Under the pieces are notes generated by a model. The model saw nothing but the letters and a program-made list of their open reading frames with translations, had not been told where the DNA came from and searched no databases. Of a DNA stretch of 64,000 nucleotides, positions 34,619-43,259 are shown in pieces. The position numbers and the translations under genes were made by a program. Within the stretch, counting starts at the first letter, position 1, and the number at the start of each line of letters is the position of its first letter. Origin of the DNA: JBCBJX01 sp038522735 (GTDB lineage Bacteria; Pseudomonadota; Alphaproteobacteria; Caulobacterales; Parvularculaceae); assembly GCA_038522735.1 (NCBI GenBank), contig JBCBJX010000005.1:8035-72034 (forward strand), written 5' to 3'.

Positions 34619-35431
34619 ATGCCCGACGACACCCACTTCCCCGCCGGCGAGCTTATGAAGGGCAAACGCGGGCTCGTCATGGGCGTCGCGAACCAGAATT
34701 CCATCGCCTGGGGCATCGCGCGCCAGCTCCACGCTCAGGGCGCGGAGATGTGCTTTTCATATATCGACGCGGTCGAGAAACGGGTGCGCAAGCTCGCCGA
34801 CGAGATCGGCGTCGATTTCCTCGTCTCCGCGGACGTCGCCTCGGACGACGATATGGCGAAGGCTTTCGCCGCGATCAAAGAGCGCTGGGGCAAGATCGAC
34901 TTTCTCGTCCACGCCATCGGCTTTTCCGACAAGGACCAGTTGAAGGGCTCCTTCACCCACGTGACGACGCGGGAGAACTTCAAGAATACGATGGACGTCT
35001 CCGCGTTTTCATTCGTGGACGCCGCTCGGCGCGCCTCGGAGCTCATGTCCGAGGGCGGAACGATGATCACGCTCACCTATCTCGGGTCGGAGCGGGTCGT
35101 GCCGAACTACAACGTCATGGGGGTCGCGAAGGCGGCGCTCGAAGCCTCCACCCGCTATATCGCGAAGGACCTCGGGCCTCAGGGCGTCCGGGTGAACGCG
35201 ATCTCTGCGGGGCCCATGCGCACGCTCGCCATGGCGGGCATCACCGGCGGCAAGTCGCTCATGTCGACGGGCCGCGACTGGTCGCTCCTGAAAGAAGACA
35301 CGACCATCGAAGGCGTATCGGGCGCGGCTCTCTATCTTCTCTCCGACCTCGGAAAATCCTGCACCGGCGAGGTTCTGCATGTCGATGCAGGCTTCCACGT
35401 GGTGGGCGTGCCGGATATCGCGGACGCCTAA
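34619..35431 (+). CDS. fabI: Enoyl-ACP reductase (NADH) FabI
   Basis: A 270-residue SDR-type reductase that completes each fatty acid elongation cycle by reducing trans-2-enoyl-ACP. KRGLVMGVANQNSIAWGIA is the nucleotide loop; the catalytic Tyr and Lys lie in VVPNYNVMGVAKAALE (Y-x6-K), and SAGPMRTLA is the substrate-loop region. AAGGAG precedes the ATG. It is detached from fabA-fabB by the 31.5-34.5 kb block. Confidence 0.97.
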   Translation: MPDDTHFPAGELMKGKRGLVMGVANQNSIAWGIARQLHAQGAEMCFSYIDAVEKRVRKLADEIGVDFLVSADVASDDDMAKAFAAIKERWGKIDFLVHAIGFSDKDQLKGSFTHVTTRENFKNTMDVSAFSFVDAARRASELMSEGGTMITLTYLGSERVVPNYNVMGVAKAALEASTRYIAKDLGPQGVRVNAISAGPMRTLAMAGITGGKSLMSTGRDWSLLKEDTTIEGVSGAALYLLSDLGKSCTGEVLHVDAGFHVVGVPDIADA

Positions 35432-35434
35432 GGC

Positions 35435-37321
35435 TCAAGCCCGACGGTCTGCGATCCACGCGTCGACGCGGTCTTCGAGAAGCGGCAGGGGAACGGCGCC
35501 GGCCGCGAGGACGACCGTATGGAAGTCTTTGAGGTAGAAGCCGTCTCCGAGTTCCGCTTCCGCCCGTTCGCGCAGCTCCATGATTTTCAGCATGCCGAGT
35601 TTGTAGGCGCAAGCCTGGCCCGGCCAGACGGAGTAGCGCTCCACCTCGCGCGCGACTGCCGCGGGCGTGTCGCCAGTCGTCGCGACCATATAATCGATCG
35701 CCCGTTCGCGGGTCCATTGCTTTTGGTGGAGCCCCGTATCGACGACGAGCCGCGCGGCGCGGAAGAGCTCCGCCTGCAGACGGCCGAGATTTGACTCGGG
35801 GTCGCCTTCATAGAGGCCCATCTCCGCCGCGAGCGCTTCGGCGTAGAGCGCCCAGCCTTCCGTAAATTCGGAGTTCGAGATCATCGCGCGGATGAGGGGA
35901 AGATCGAGCGCCTGGGCCGTCGTGATCTGGAAATGATGACCCGGAACCGCCTCATGATAGGTGAGGGTCTTGAGAGTAAGCTTCGGCCAGTCGGCCGTGT
36001 CCTTCAGGTTGATCCAGTAGACGCCGGGCGCCGAGCCGTCGAGGGGCGGGCGCGAATAATATCCGCCGGGGGCGGAATCTTGCCGGTAGACCGGCACCCG
36101 CCGAACTTCGACCTTTTGCGGCGAGACGTCGGCGAAATAGTCCGGAGCCCGCGCATAGACCTCCGTCACATGGCCGCGAAGATCATAGAGGAGGCGCTCG
36201 CGGCCGGCGTCGTCGTTCGGGTAAAGCATGCGCGGCTCTTCGCCGAGGGCGGCGAAGCGGGCGCCGACGGACCCTTCTTCGTAGCCGAGCGCCGTGAGGA
36301 TCGCGTCCATCTCCGCGGTGATGCGTGCGACCTCGGCGCGACCGATCTCATGCACTTCATCGGCGGTGAGGTCGCCCGCGCCGTAGCGCCTGAGGGCATG
36401 GGCGTAGAACGCCTCGCCCTCCGGCAATCGCCAGACGCCGGCCCCCGCCGGGGAGCGCTCCTTTACAGCCTTGAGGGCGCCCGCAAGGTCCGCATAGGCT
36501 GGGTAGACGGAGCGGTCGACGATCTCTCGTGCCCGCACGCCATAGCCGGCGACCGCCTCCTCCGGCAGATCCGTGTTCGCGGCGAGCTTCTTCGTCAGCT
36601 CCGTGACAAGCGGGTTTTCGGCGGGCGGCGGCGCGATGAACCCCTCGATGCCGACGAGCGCCTTGTCGATCGCGAACGCGGGGAGGATCACGCCCAGATC
36701 AGCGTCGGAATAGATGGCGTCCCGCACGCCGCCGAGCGCCCCGGCGACGCCGGCGAGGCGGCTCAGATAATTCTCCGCATCGTCCGCGCTCCTAAGAGGT
36801 TGCTGCACCGTCAGGAGTTGCGGCAGGGAGAGCTGAGCGCCGGAGATCTGGGTAAGGATGTACGGGTTAGCGCCGCCGAGAACCGCGCCGGGGCCAAACT
36901 CGAACTGGTTGCGTTCGAGCGCCAGGTTATAGGCGTGCGTCAGGACCGAGAAGGTCTGGGCGTCGACGCCCGTCAGCTTCGAGCCGTCGAGGCTCCTCAG
37001 GGCGGAAATCATCCGGTCGCTGTGCTCGCGCGCCTCTGCGGACGCGTCGAGGCCGTAGAGGCCGAGGCGGGCGTTGTAGGTCTCGCCGGCGATCGCCTCG
37101 CCGACGCCGAGGCGGGTCGCCCATTCCGGGTTCGCCTTCAGGATCATCGCGGCATGACGGTCGGCGATCTCTTTGAGGCGGGCGGACGGATTGGCCGCCG
37201 GCGCGGCGGGCGCCGTCGCAGTCGAGGGCGCATCCGAAGACCGGGGCGCCGGCGAGCGGTCGCAGGCGGCGAGCGCGAGAGCGGACGAAAGACCGAAACA
37301 GAGGATGAGACGCAGCGACAT
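35435..37321 (-). CDS. DUF885 family lipoprotein, putative metallopeptidase
   Basis: A 628-residue predicted lipoprotein: signal peptide with ALAACDRS (cysteine near residue 20), then a DUF885 domain. YHEAVPGHHFQI near residue 455 is an HExxxGHH zinc site typical of this gluzincin-like family, with a conserved downstream glutamate in TEGWALYAE. GDGF at the end is also typical. Members are thought to be periplasmic peptidases; the substrate is unknown. It converges on fabI with 3 bases between stops. Confidence 0.85.
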   Translation of the reverse strand: MSLRLILCFGLSSALALAACDRSPAPRSSDAPSTATAPAAPAANPSARLKEIADRHAAMILKANPEWATRLGVGEAIAGETYNARLGLYGLDASAEAREHSDRMISALRSLDGSKLTGVDAQTFSVLTHAYNLALERNQFEFGPGAVLGGANPYILTQISGAQLSLPQLLTVQQPLRSADDAENYLSRLAGVAGALGGVRDAIYSDADLGVILPAFAIDKALVGIEGFIAPPPAENPLVTELTKKLAANTDLPEEAVAGYGVRAREIVDRSVYPAYADLAGALKAVKERSPAGAGVWRLPEGEAFYAHALRRYGAGDLTADEVHEIGRAEVARITAEMDAILTALGYEEGSVGARFAALGEEPRMLYPNDDAGRERLLYDLRGHVTEVYARAPDYFADVSPQKVEVRRVPVYRQDSAPGGYYSRPPLDGSAPGVYWINLKDTADWPKLTLKTLTYHEAVPGHHFQITTAQALDLPLIRAMISNSEFTEGWALYAEALAAEMGLYEGDPESNLGRLQAELFRAARLVVDTGLHQKQWTRERAIDYMVATTGDTPAAVAREVERYSVWPGQACAYKLGMLKIMELRERAEAELGDGFYLKDFHTVVLAAGAVPLPLLEDRVDAWIADRRA

Positions 37322-37410
37322 CGTGGGGCTCCCTCATTGACAGCGGAAGCCTAGCGGAGGTCGGGGCGGGCCAAAACCCGCGATCGACCAAACCTCGACG
37401 CCGCGCAGAA

Positions 37411-37439
37411 ACGAAAAAGCAGGCCCGAAGGCCTGCTTT
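37411..37439 (-). terminator. Rho-independent terminator of pnp
   Basis: AAAGCAGGC/GCCTGCTTT, a 9-base stem with a 6-base loop at 37416-37439 followed on the minus strand by TTTTTCGT. It lies 24 bases after the pnp stop. Confidence 0.9.
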
Positions 37440-37462
37440 CCGGGTCGAAATGAAAGCGCAGA

Positions 37463-39589
37463 CTACTCCGCGGCTTCCTCGACGAGCTCCTTGCCCGTCT
37501 CCTGATCGACGACCTTCATGGAGAGGCGGACTTTGCCGCGATCATCGAAGCCCATCAGCTTCACATAGACCTTGTCGCCTTCCTTCACGACATCCGTCGT
37601 CTTTTCAGGCCGGCCGTTCGTCAGCTGGGAGATGTGGACGAGGCCGTCGCGGGCGCCGAAGAAGTTCACGAAAGCGCCGAACTCGACGGTCTTCACGACC
37701 TTGCCTTCGTAGACCTCGCCGACTTCCGGCTCGGCGACGATGGACTTGATCCACTGCGTCGCCGCCTCGATTTCGGACTTCACCGAGGAGGCGATCTTGA
37801 TGAGACCGTCGTCGTTGATGTCGACCTTGGCGCCGGTCTTCTCGACGATCTCGCGGATGACCTTGCCGCCCGAACCGATCACTTCACGGATCTTGTCGGT
37901 GGGGATTTGCATGGTCTCGATGCGCGGCGCGTTCTCGCCGAGATCGTCGCGCGCTTCGGTGAGGGCTTTCGCCATTTCGCCGAGAATGTGGGCGCGGCCG
38001 TCCTTCGCCTGGGCGAGGGCGACCTGCATGATTTCCTCAGTGATCCCGGCGACCTTGATGTCCATCTGGAGAGACGTGACGCCCTCGGACGTTCCGGCGA
38101 CCTTGAAGTCCATATCGCCGAGATGGTCCTCATCGCCTAGAATGTCCGACAGCACTGCGAAGCGCTCGCCTTCGAGGATGAGGCCCATGGCGATGCCCGC
38201 GACCGGGCGCGTGACGGGGACGCCCGCATCCATCATGGCGAGGGACGAGCCGCAGACCGTCGCCATGGAGGACGAGCCGTTCGACTCGGTGATCTCCGAG
38301 ACGAGACGGATGACATAGGGAAACTCGTCCTGGGACGGCATGACCGCGCGCAGCGCCCGCCAGGCGAGCTTGCCGTGGCCGATTTCGCGCCGGCCCGGCC
38401 CGCCCATGCGGCCCGTCTCCCCGACCGAGTAAGGCGGGAAGTTGTAGTGCAGCATGAACGTCTCTTTGTACGTTCCTTCGAGGGCGTCGATGAACTGCTC
38501 GTCGTCGCCCGTGCCGAGGGTCGCGACGACCATCGCCTGCGTCTCGCCGCGGGTGAAGAGCGACGAGCCGTGGGTGCGCGGCAGGACGCCGACTTCCGAC
38601 ACGATCGGACGGACGGTCTTGGTGTCGCGCCCGTCGATCCGGGTTCCCGTATCGAGGATCTGGCCGCGGACGATGTCGGATTCGAGCGATTTCAGGAGGC
38701 CGGCGACGACGCCCTTGTCGAGGGCTGCTTCGCCCTCGGGCCCGCCGCAGAGCGCCTCGACGGCGCCCGACTTCGCCGCGGAGATCTTCTCCTGACGGAC
38801 CTGCTTCACCTGTTCGGCGTAGGCGTCCTTAAGGGCCGCCTCCGCCGCGCCGCGGACGGCCGCCATATGGGCGGAGTGATCGGCAGGCTGATAGTTCCAG
38901 GGCTCCTTGGCGCATTTCTGGGCGAGGTCGATGATAAGGCCGACGACCTCTTTCGCCGCTTGATGACCTTTCATGACGGCGCCCAGCATCGTCTCTTCCG
39001 AAAGCTCCTTCGCCTCGGACTCGACCATCATCACCGCATCGTCCGTGCCCGCCATGATGAGGTCTAGCTTCGTCTCCTCCATCTCCGCGAGCGTCGGGTT
39101 GACGACGAATTCATCGTTGATCACGGCGACACGCGCGGCGCCGATCGGTCCGAGGAAGGGCACGCCGGAGATGGTGAGGGCGGCCGAGGCGGCGACCATG
39201 GCGACGACATCCGGGTCGTTCTCCAGATCATGGGAGAGGACGGTGCAGACGACCTGCACTTCGTTCTTGAAGCCCGGGGCGAAGAGCGGGCGGATCGGAC
39301 GGTCGATGAGGCGCGAGGTGAGCGTCTCTTTTTCCGTCGGGCGTCCTTCGCGCTTGAAGAAGCCGCCGGGGATCTTCCCGGCCGCGAAGGTCTTTTCCTG
39401 GTAATTGACCGTCAGCGGAAAGAAGTCGCGCGAAGGGTCGGCTTCTTTCTGGGCGACAGCGGTCGCGAGCACTGCGGTGTCGCCATAGGTGGCGAGCACG
39501 GCCCCGTCGGCCTGGCGGGCGATGCGGCCGGATTCAAGCGTCAGCGTACGGCCCGCCCATTCGATAGACGATTTGTGGATTTCGAACAT
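37463..39589 (-). CDS. pnp: Polyribonucleotide nucleotidyltransferase (PNPase)
   Basis: A 708-residue trimeric 3'-5' phosphorolytic exoribonuclease of the degradosome. Two RNase PH domains (about 1-225 and 305-530) are joined by the helical domain; KIREVIGSGGKVIREIVEKTG begins the KH domain near 555 and GEVYEGKVVKTVEFGAFVN the S1 domain near 620. Length and order are standard. It is downstream of rpsO, as nearly everywhere, with a stable stem between them that resembles the RNase III site used for autoregulation in E. coli. Confidence 0.99.
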   Translation of the reverse strand: MFEIHKSSIEWAGRTLTLESGRIARQADGAVLATYGDTAVLATAVAQKEADPSRDFFPLTVNYQEKTFAAGKIPGGFFKREGRPTEKETLTSRLIDRPIRPLFAPGFKNEVQVVCTVLSHDLENDPDVVAMVAASAALTISGVPFLGPIGAARVAVINDEFVVNPTLAEMEETKLDLIMAGTDDAVMMVESEAKELSEETMLGAVMKGHQAAKEVVGLIIDLAQKCAKEPWNYQPADHSAHMAAVRGAAEAALKDAYAEQVKQVRQEKISAAKSGAVEALCGGPEGEAALDKGVVAGLLKSLESDIVRGQILDTGTRIDGRDTKTVRPIVSEVGVLPRTHGSSLFTRGETQAMVVATLGTGDDEQFIDALEGTYKETFMLHYNFPPYSVGETGRMGGPGRREIGHGKLAWRALRAVMPSQDEFPYVIRLVSEITESNGSSSMATVCGSSLAMMDAGVPVTRPVAGIAMGLILEGERFAVLSDILGDEDHLGDMDFKVAGTSEGVTSLQMDIKVAGITEEIMQVALAQAKDGRAHILGEMAKALTEARDDLGENAPRIETMQIPTDKIREVIGSGGKVIREIVEKTGAKVDINDDGLIKIASSVKSEIEAATQWIKSIVAEPEVGEVYEGKVVKTVEFGAFVNFFGARDGLVHISQLTNGRPEKTTDVVKEGDKVYVKLMGFDDRGKVRLSMKVVDQETGKELVEEAAE

Positions 39590-39603
39590 GTGGGATTCCT
39601 TCC

Positions 39604-39628
39604 CGGGCCGATCATCGTCGCCGGCCCG
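39604..39628 (-). promoter_or_regulatory. Leader hairpin before pnp
   Basis: CGGGCCG (39604-39610) pairs with CGGCCCG (39622-39628) around 11 bases, 15 bases before the pnp start codon. It sits where PNPase/RNase III leader control acts in E. coli; function here is inferred from position. Confidence 0.5.
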
Positions 39629-39639
39629 TGCTTACGAAA

Positions 39640-39664
39640 ACGGGCGTCCGCAGAGGACGCCCGT
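39640..39664 (-). terminator. Stem between rpsO and pnp (terminator or RNase III site)
   Basis: ACGGGCGTCC and GGACGCCCGT form a perfect 10-base stem with a 5-base loop; TTTTCG follows on the minus strand. It begins 17 bases after the rpsO stop, the position of the rpsO terminator in E. coli, so most messages may end here with read-through into pnp. Confidence 0.75.
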
Positions 39665-39680
39665 GTGGGAGATGATCTGC

Positions 39681-39950
39681 TTAGCGGCGCAGACCGAGCC
39701 GTTCGATGAGGCTCTGATAGCGAGCCTGGTCCTTGCGCTTCACATAGTCGAGCAGGCGACGGCGCTGGGAGACCATCTTCAGAAGGCCGCGACGGGAGTG
39801 GTTGTCTTTCTTGTGGCCTTTGAAGTGTTCGGTGAGGTTGGAGATGCGTTCCGAAAGGATCGCCACCTGCACCTCGGGCGAGCCGGTGTCGCCCTGGTTC
39901 GTCGCATATTCGCGGACAAGTTCTGCTTTGCGCTCAGGCGTAATGGACAT
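39681..39950 (-). CDS. rpsO: 30S ribosomal protein S15
   Basis: An 89-residue S15, exact family length. MSITPERKAELVREYATNQGDTGSPEVQVAILSERI and HSRRGLLKMVSQRRRLLDYVK are diagnostic; they bind the 16S central domain early in 30S assembly. It is followed by pnp. Upstream it is separated from truB by a plus-strand kinase gene, whereas truB-rpsO-pnp are normally contiguous. Confidence 0.99.
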   Translation of the reverse strand: MSITPERKAELVREYATNQGDTGSPEVQVAILSERISNLTEHFKGHKKDNHSRRGLLKMVSQRRRLLDYVKRKDQARYQSLIERLGLRR

Positions 39951-40212
39951 GGGTTTTCACCTTACATCCGGCGTCGCGATTGGCGGCCTGGCCGGGACGC
40001 CGTCCAGCCAGGTCGGGCTCCTGATACTCTAAGGAGGAGCCGGGTTATCATGTCGGCGACGGCGCTTGTCCAGCGTAATCGACGCGCATCGCGGATTACC
40101 CCCCATTTACGTTAAGAGAATGTGTCAAAACTGCGTTTCGGCGGATTAACCCGCCGTTTTGAACGGCGGCGGTACCCTCCGCTCAACTCCGACATGGCGC
40201 GCGGCGGCCCCG

Positions 40213-42171
40213 ATGGACGACGATAAGAAGCTCGAGAAAATCGCCGCCCATGTTCCGGGCGTCCTCTACCAGTTTCTCCTGCGGCCGGACGGGAGCGCCT
40301 GCTTTCCTTATGCGAGCCCCGGCATCGCCGACGTCTACGGCGTCGATCCAGCCGACATCACCGAAAGCGCCGACCCGGTCTACGCCGTCATCCATGAAGA
40401 CGATTTCGAAGAGGTCAGCCGAGCGATCAACCGCTCCGCCGCGGAGCTGACGACGTGGCGGAGCGAGTACCGCGCCAACCACCCCGACAAGGGCGTGTTG
40501 TGGCTCTACGGGGAAAGCCGGCCGGAAGCGCTGCCCGACGGCGGCGTGCTCTGGCACGGCTACATCGTCGACATCACGCGGGAAAAAGCCGCCGCCGCAG
40601 AAATCGAGCGCGCGAAGACCGAAGCTGAAATGGAGCGCGAGCGCTTCCAGCTTGCGATCGCCGGCGCCAACGACGGCATCTTCGACATCGATTTCGAAAA
40701 CGGGACGGAGTTCTACTCCGACCGGAATTTCGAGATGCTCGGCGCGCCCGTCGAGGCCGGCGTCACGCCGCAATGGTGGTTCAATAAGGTCCACCCCGAC
40801 GATTTGAAGGTGATCGGCCCGCGCTACCTCGACTTTTTGAAGACGGACTCCGTCTGGGACGTCGCCTATCGCATCCGCGCCGCCGACGGGTCATGGCGCT
40901 GGTGGCGGTCCCGGGCGAAAGCGAAGCGTAACGCGGACGGGCGGGCCGCACGCGTCATCGGCTCGAACACCGACGTCACAGAACTGATTGCGGCTCGCGA
41001 AAAGGCCGAGGCGGAGCTCAAGCGCGCCGAAGAAGCCAACACGCTGAAGACCGAGTTTCTCGCCAATATGAGCCATGAAATCCGCACCCCCCTCAACGGC
41101 GTTCTGGGCATGGCGCAGGTTCTGGAGAGGTCCGATCTGCAAACGGAGCAACAGCGCTGCGTGGACGTCATCCTCGCCTCCGGGGAGACGTTGCTGGCGC
41201 TGATCAACGACGTCCTCGATCTTTCGAAGATCGAGGCGGGCATGCTGGAACTTGATCGGGACGTGTTCGAACCGGCGGCCATCGTCTCCCAGGCTCTCGA
41301 CACGGTGCTAAGCCTCGCGACGGCCAAAGGTCTCGCCCTCACCTCGGAGTTCGCGGCCGGAAGCGACGTCCCGCGCATCGGGGATGCTGCGCGCCTCCGG
41401 CAGGTGCTGGTCAACCTCCTCGGAAACGCGATCAAGTTCACGGGAAGCGGGCGCGTGTGCGTCCGGGTGCGCGGGCTGACCGACGGCCTCCGGTTCGAAG
41501 TAGAGGATACCGGACCCGGCGTTCCGGAAGAAAAGCGCGAGCACGTCTTCGACCGGTTCCGGCAAGCGGACGCCTCGGCCCGCAGACGCCACGGCGGCGC
41601 TGGGCTCGGCCTCGCGATCACCCGGGAGATCGTGGAACTCGCCGGCGGGCGCATCGGATGCGACGCGGCGCCGGAGGGCGGGGCGCTCTTCTGGTTCGAA
41701 TTGCCGATGGAGGTCGCCGAGCCCCGACCCGTCTCGTCCGCACCCGTCAAAACAGTTCAAAACGGAACCGCACTTGGGCGCGTCCTTCTCGCGGAAGACA
41801 TCGCCGTCAACGCCGAGATCGTCCGGCTGGCGCTTGAGCCGATCGGCTGCTCTATCAACGTGGTCGAGAACGGGCGCGAGGCCCTCGAGGCCCTCGATGG
41901 GGAGGGTGAATACGATCTTGTGCTGATGGACGTTCAGATGCCGGTGATGACCGGCGACGAGGCGCTGCGGGCGATCCGGGCGAGCGGCGCAGCGTATGCG
42001 GATATCCCGATCGTCATGCTGACGGCGAATGCAACGGAAGATCTGCGCACAACCTACTTGAGGGACGGCGCGACGAACTATCTGTCGAAGCCAATCATCA
42101 TCGACGACTTGATCACCGTCGTCTCGGACCTCTGCCGCAACGAGAGCCGGGCGCGGAGCATTGCGGTCTAG
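40213..42171 (+). CDS. PAS-containing hybrid histidine kinase 1 (HK1)
   Basis: A 652-residue soluble hybrid kinase. Two PAS units (about 1-125 and 135-260; the second has the GANDGIFDIDF start and a PAC end IGSNTDVTEL) precede a short coiled coil. The H box MSHEIRTPLNGVL has His288; ATPase motifs DTGPGV and GGAGLGLAI follow. A receiver domain has Asp573 (LVLMDVQMP) and Lys in SKP. No membrane segment and no DNA-binding output. ATG at 40213 was chosen at the PAS start; a TTG at 40159 is weaker. Plus strand, inserted in a minus-strand ribosomal operon; its stop shares CTAG with truB. Confidence 0.9.
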   Translation: MDDDKKLEKIAAHVPGVLYQFLLRPDGSACFPYASPGIADVYGVDPADITESADPVYAVIHEDDFEEVSRAINRSAAELTTWRSEYRANHPDKGVLWLYGESRPEALPDGGVLWHGYIVDITREKAAAAEIERAKTEAEMERERFQLAIAGANDGIFDIDFENGTEFYSDRNFEMLGAPVEAGVTPQWWFNKVHPDDLKVIGPRYLDFLKTDSVWDVAYRIRAADGSWRWWRSRAKAKRNADGRAARVIGSNTDVTELIAAREKAEAELKRAEEANTLKTEFLANMSHEIRTPLNGVLGMAQVLERSDLQTEQQRCVDVILASGETLLALINDVLDLSKIEAGMLELDRDVFEPAAIVSQALDTVLSLATAKGLALTSEFAAGSDVPRIGDAARLRQVLVNLLGNAIKFTGSGRVCVRVRGLTDGLRFEVEDTGPGVPEEKREHVFDRFRQADASARRRHGGAGLGLAITREIVELAGGRIGCDAAPEGGALFWFELPMEVAEPRPVSSAPVKTVQNGTALGRVLLAEDIAVNAEIVRLALEPIGCSINVVENGREALEALDGEGEYDLVLMDVQMPVMTGDEALRAIRASGAAYADIPIVMLTANATEDLRTTYLRDGATNYLSKPIIIDDLITVVSDLCRNESRARSIAV

Positions 42172-43094
42172 AAACTGAAAACGCGCGTCGGCTTCAGAGC
42201 GAGGCCGTCGAGCGCGCAGATCGCCACCGGATCGCCCTCGCAGGTGACGAAGACGGTTTCAAGCGCTCCGGCCTCGCCGGCCCTTACACCGCGTGCGTCG
42301 ACCGGCGCCATGACGGCGGTCTGCCCGTTGCGCAGGCGCGCCGCCGCCGTTCCATCGACGCTCGCCTGCGGGTAGTCGGCGAAGACGCTGTCGACGCCTT
42401 CGAGCATCGCGTCGCGCTCGTCGGGATCCGCCGCCTCCAGTTCCGCCATCGCGACAGCGTTTCCCTCGGTGAACGGGCCGACTGCAGTGCGGCGCAGTTC
42501 GACGACGTGGGCGTGGGAACCGAGGGCTTCGGCGAGATCGCGCACAAGCGAGCGCACGTAAACGCCCTTTCCTGTCCGCGCCTCGAATTCAGCCGTGTCC
42601 GGCGCCGGCATGGCGAGCAGTCGAAAAGCGGCGACGAAGGCCGGTCGGCTTGCGATCTCCACCGCCTCGCCGGCCCGCGCCAGATCATAGGCCCGCTCGC
42701 CGCCGACCCGCACGGCGGAGAATTGCGGCGGACGCTGCTCAATGCTCCCGGTAAAACGCGGGAGAGCCGCCTCGATCGCTTCCGACGTCGGAAGAACGTC
42801 CGATCGCGCGATCACCTCGCCTTCCAGATCGTCCGTCGTTGTGGCGACGCCGAACCGGGCGGCGAACCGGTATGTTTTTTCCCCATCCTGGACGTAGGGC
42901 GCGGTTTTGGTCGCTTCGCCGAACGCGATCGGGAGGACGCCCGTCGCCAGAGGGTCGAGGGTGCCGGCGTGACCTGCTTTCTTCGCATCGAACAGCCGGC
43001 GCGCCTTCCCGACCGCCTGCGTCGAGCCGACATCGTAGGCTTTGTCCAGAATAAGCCAGCCGTGAACGTCCCGGCCGCGCTTGCGCCGCGCCAT
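42168..43094 (-). CDS. truB: tRNA pseudouridine(55) synthase
   Basis: A 308-residue TruB that makes pseudouridine-55 in the T loop of tRNAs and also acts as a tRNA chaperone. GHAGTLDPLATGVLPIAFGEATK contains the catalytic aspartate; KTYRFAARFGVATTTDDLEG and RTGKGVYVRSLVRDLAEALG are further family blocks. AAGGAGG lies 7 bases before the ATG at 43094, which was preferred to an upstream in-frame start. It is flanked on both sides by plus-strand hybrid kinases. Its TAG overlaps the HK1 stop. Confidence 0.97.
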   Translation of the reverse strand: MARRKRGRDVHGWLILDKAYDVGSTQAVGKARRLFDAKKAGHAGTLDPLATGVLPIAFGEATKTAPYVQDGEKTYRFAARFGVATTTDDLEGEVIARSDVLPTSEAIEAALPRFTGSIEQRPPQFSAVRVGGERAYDLARAGEAVEIASRPAFVAAFRLLAMPAPDTAEFEARTGKGVYVRSLVRDLAEALGSHAHVVELRRTAVGPFTEGNAVAMAELEAADPDERDAMLEGVDSVFADYPQASVDGTAAARLRNGQTAVMAPVDARGVRAGEAGALETVFVTCEGDPVAICALDGLALKPTRVFSF

Positions 43095-43259
43095 GGCGAA
43101 CCTCCTTCGGCCGCTTCGGATCGGACGAAGAGGCCGCGATTTCAGGGACGCGGGGGCTCCCACAGGGCGTCTCGCGGGTCAAGCGGCGTCAAGAAGATCG
43201 CAAGGCGTCGGCGGCATACTTCCGCCGAGCAGCGCGAGCGACACGCAGGATCAACACGA

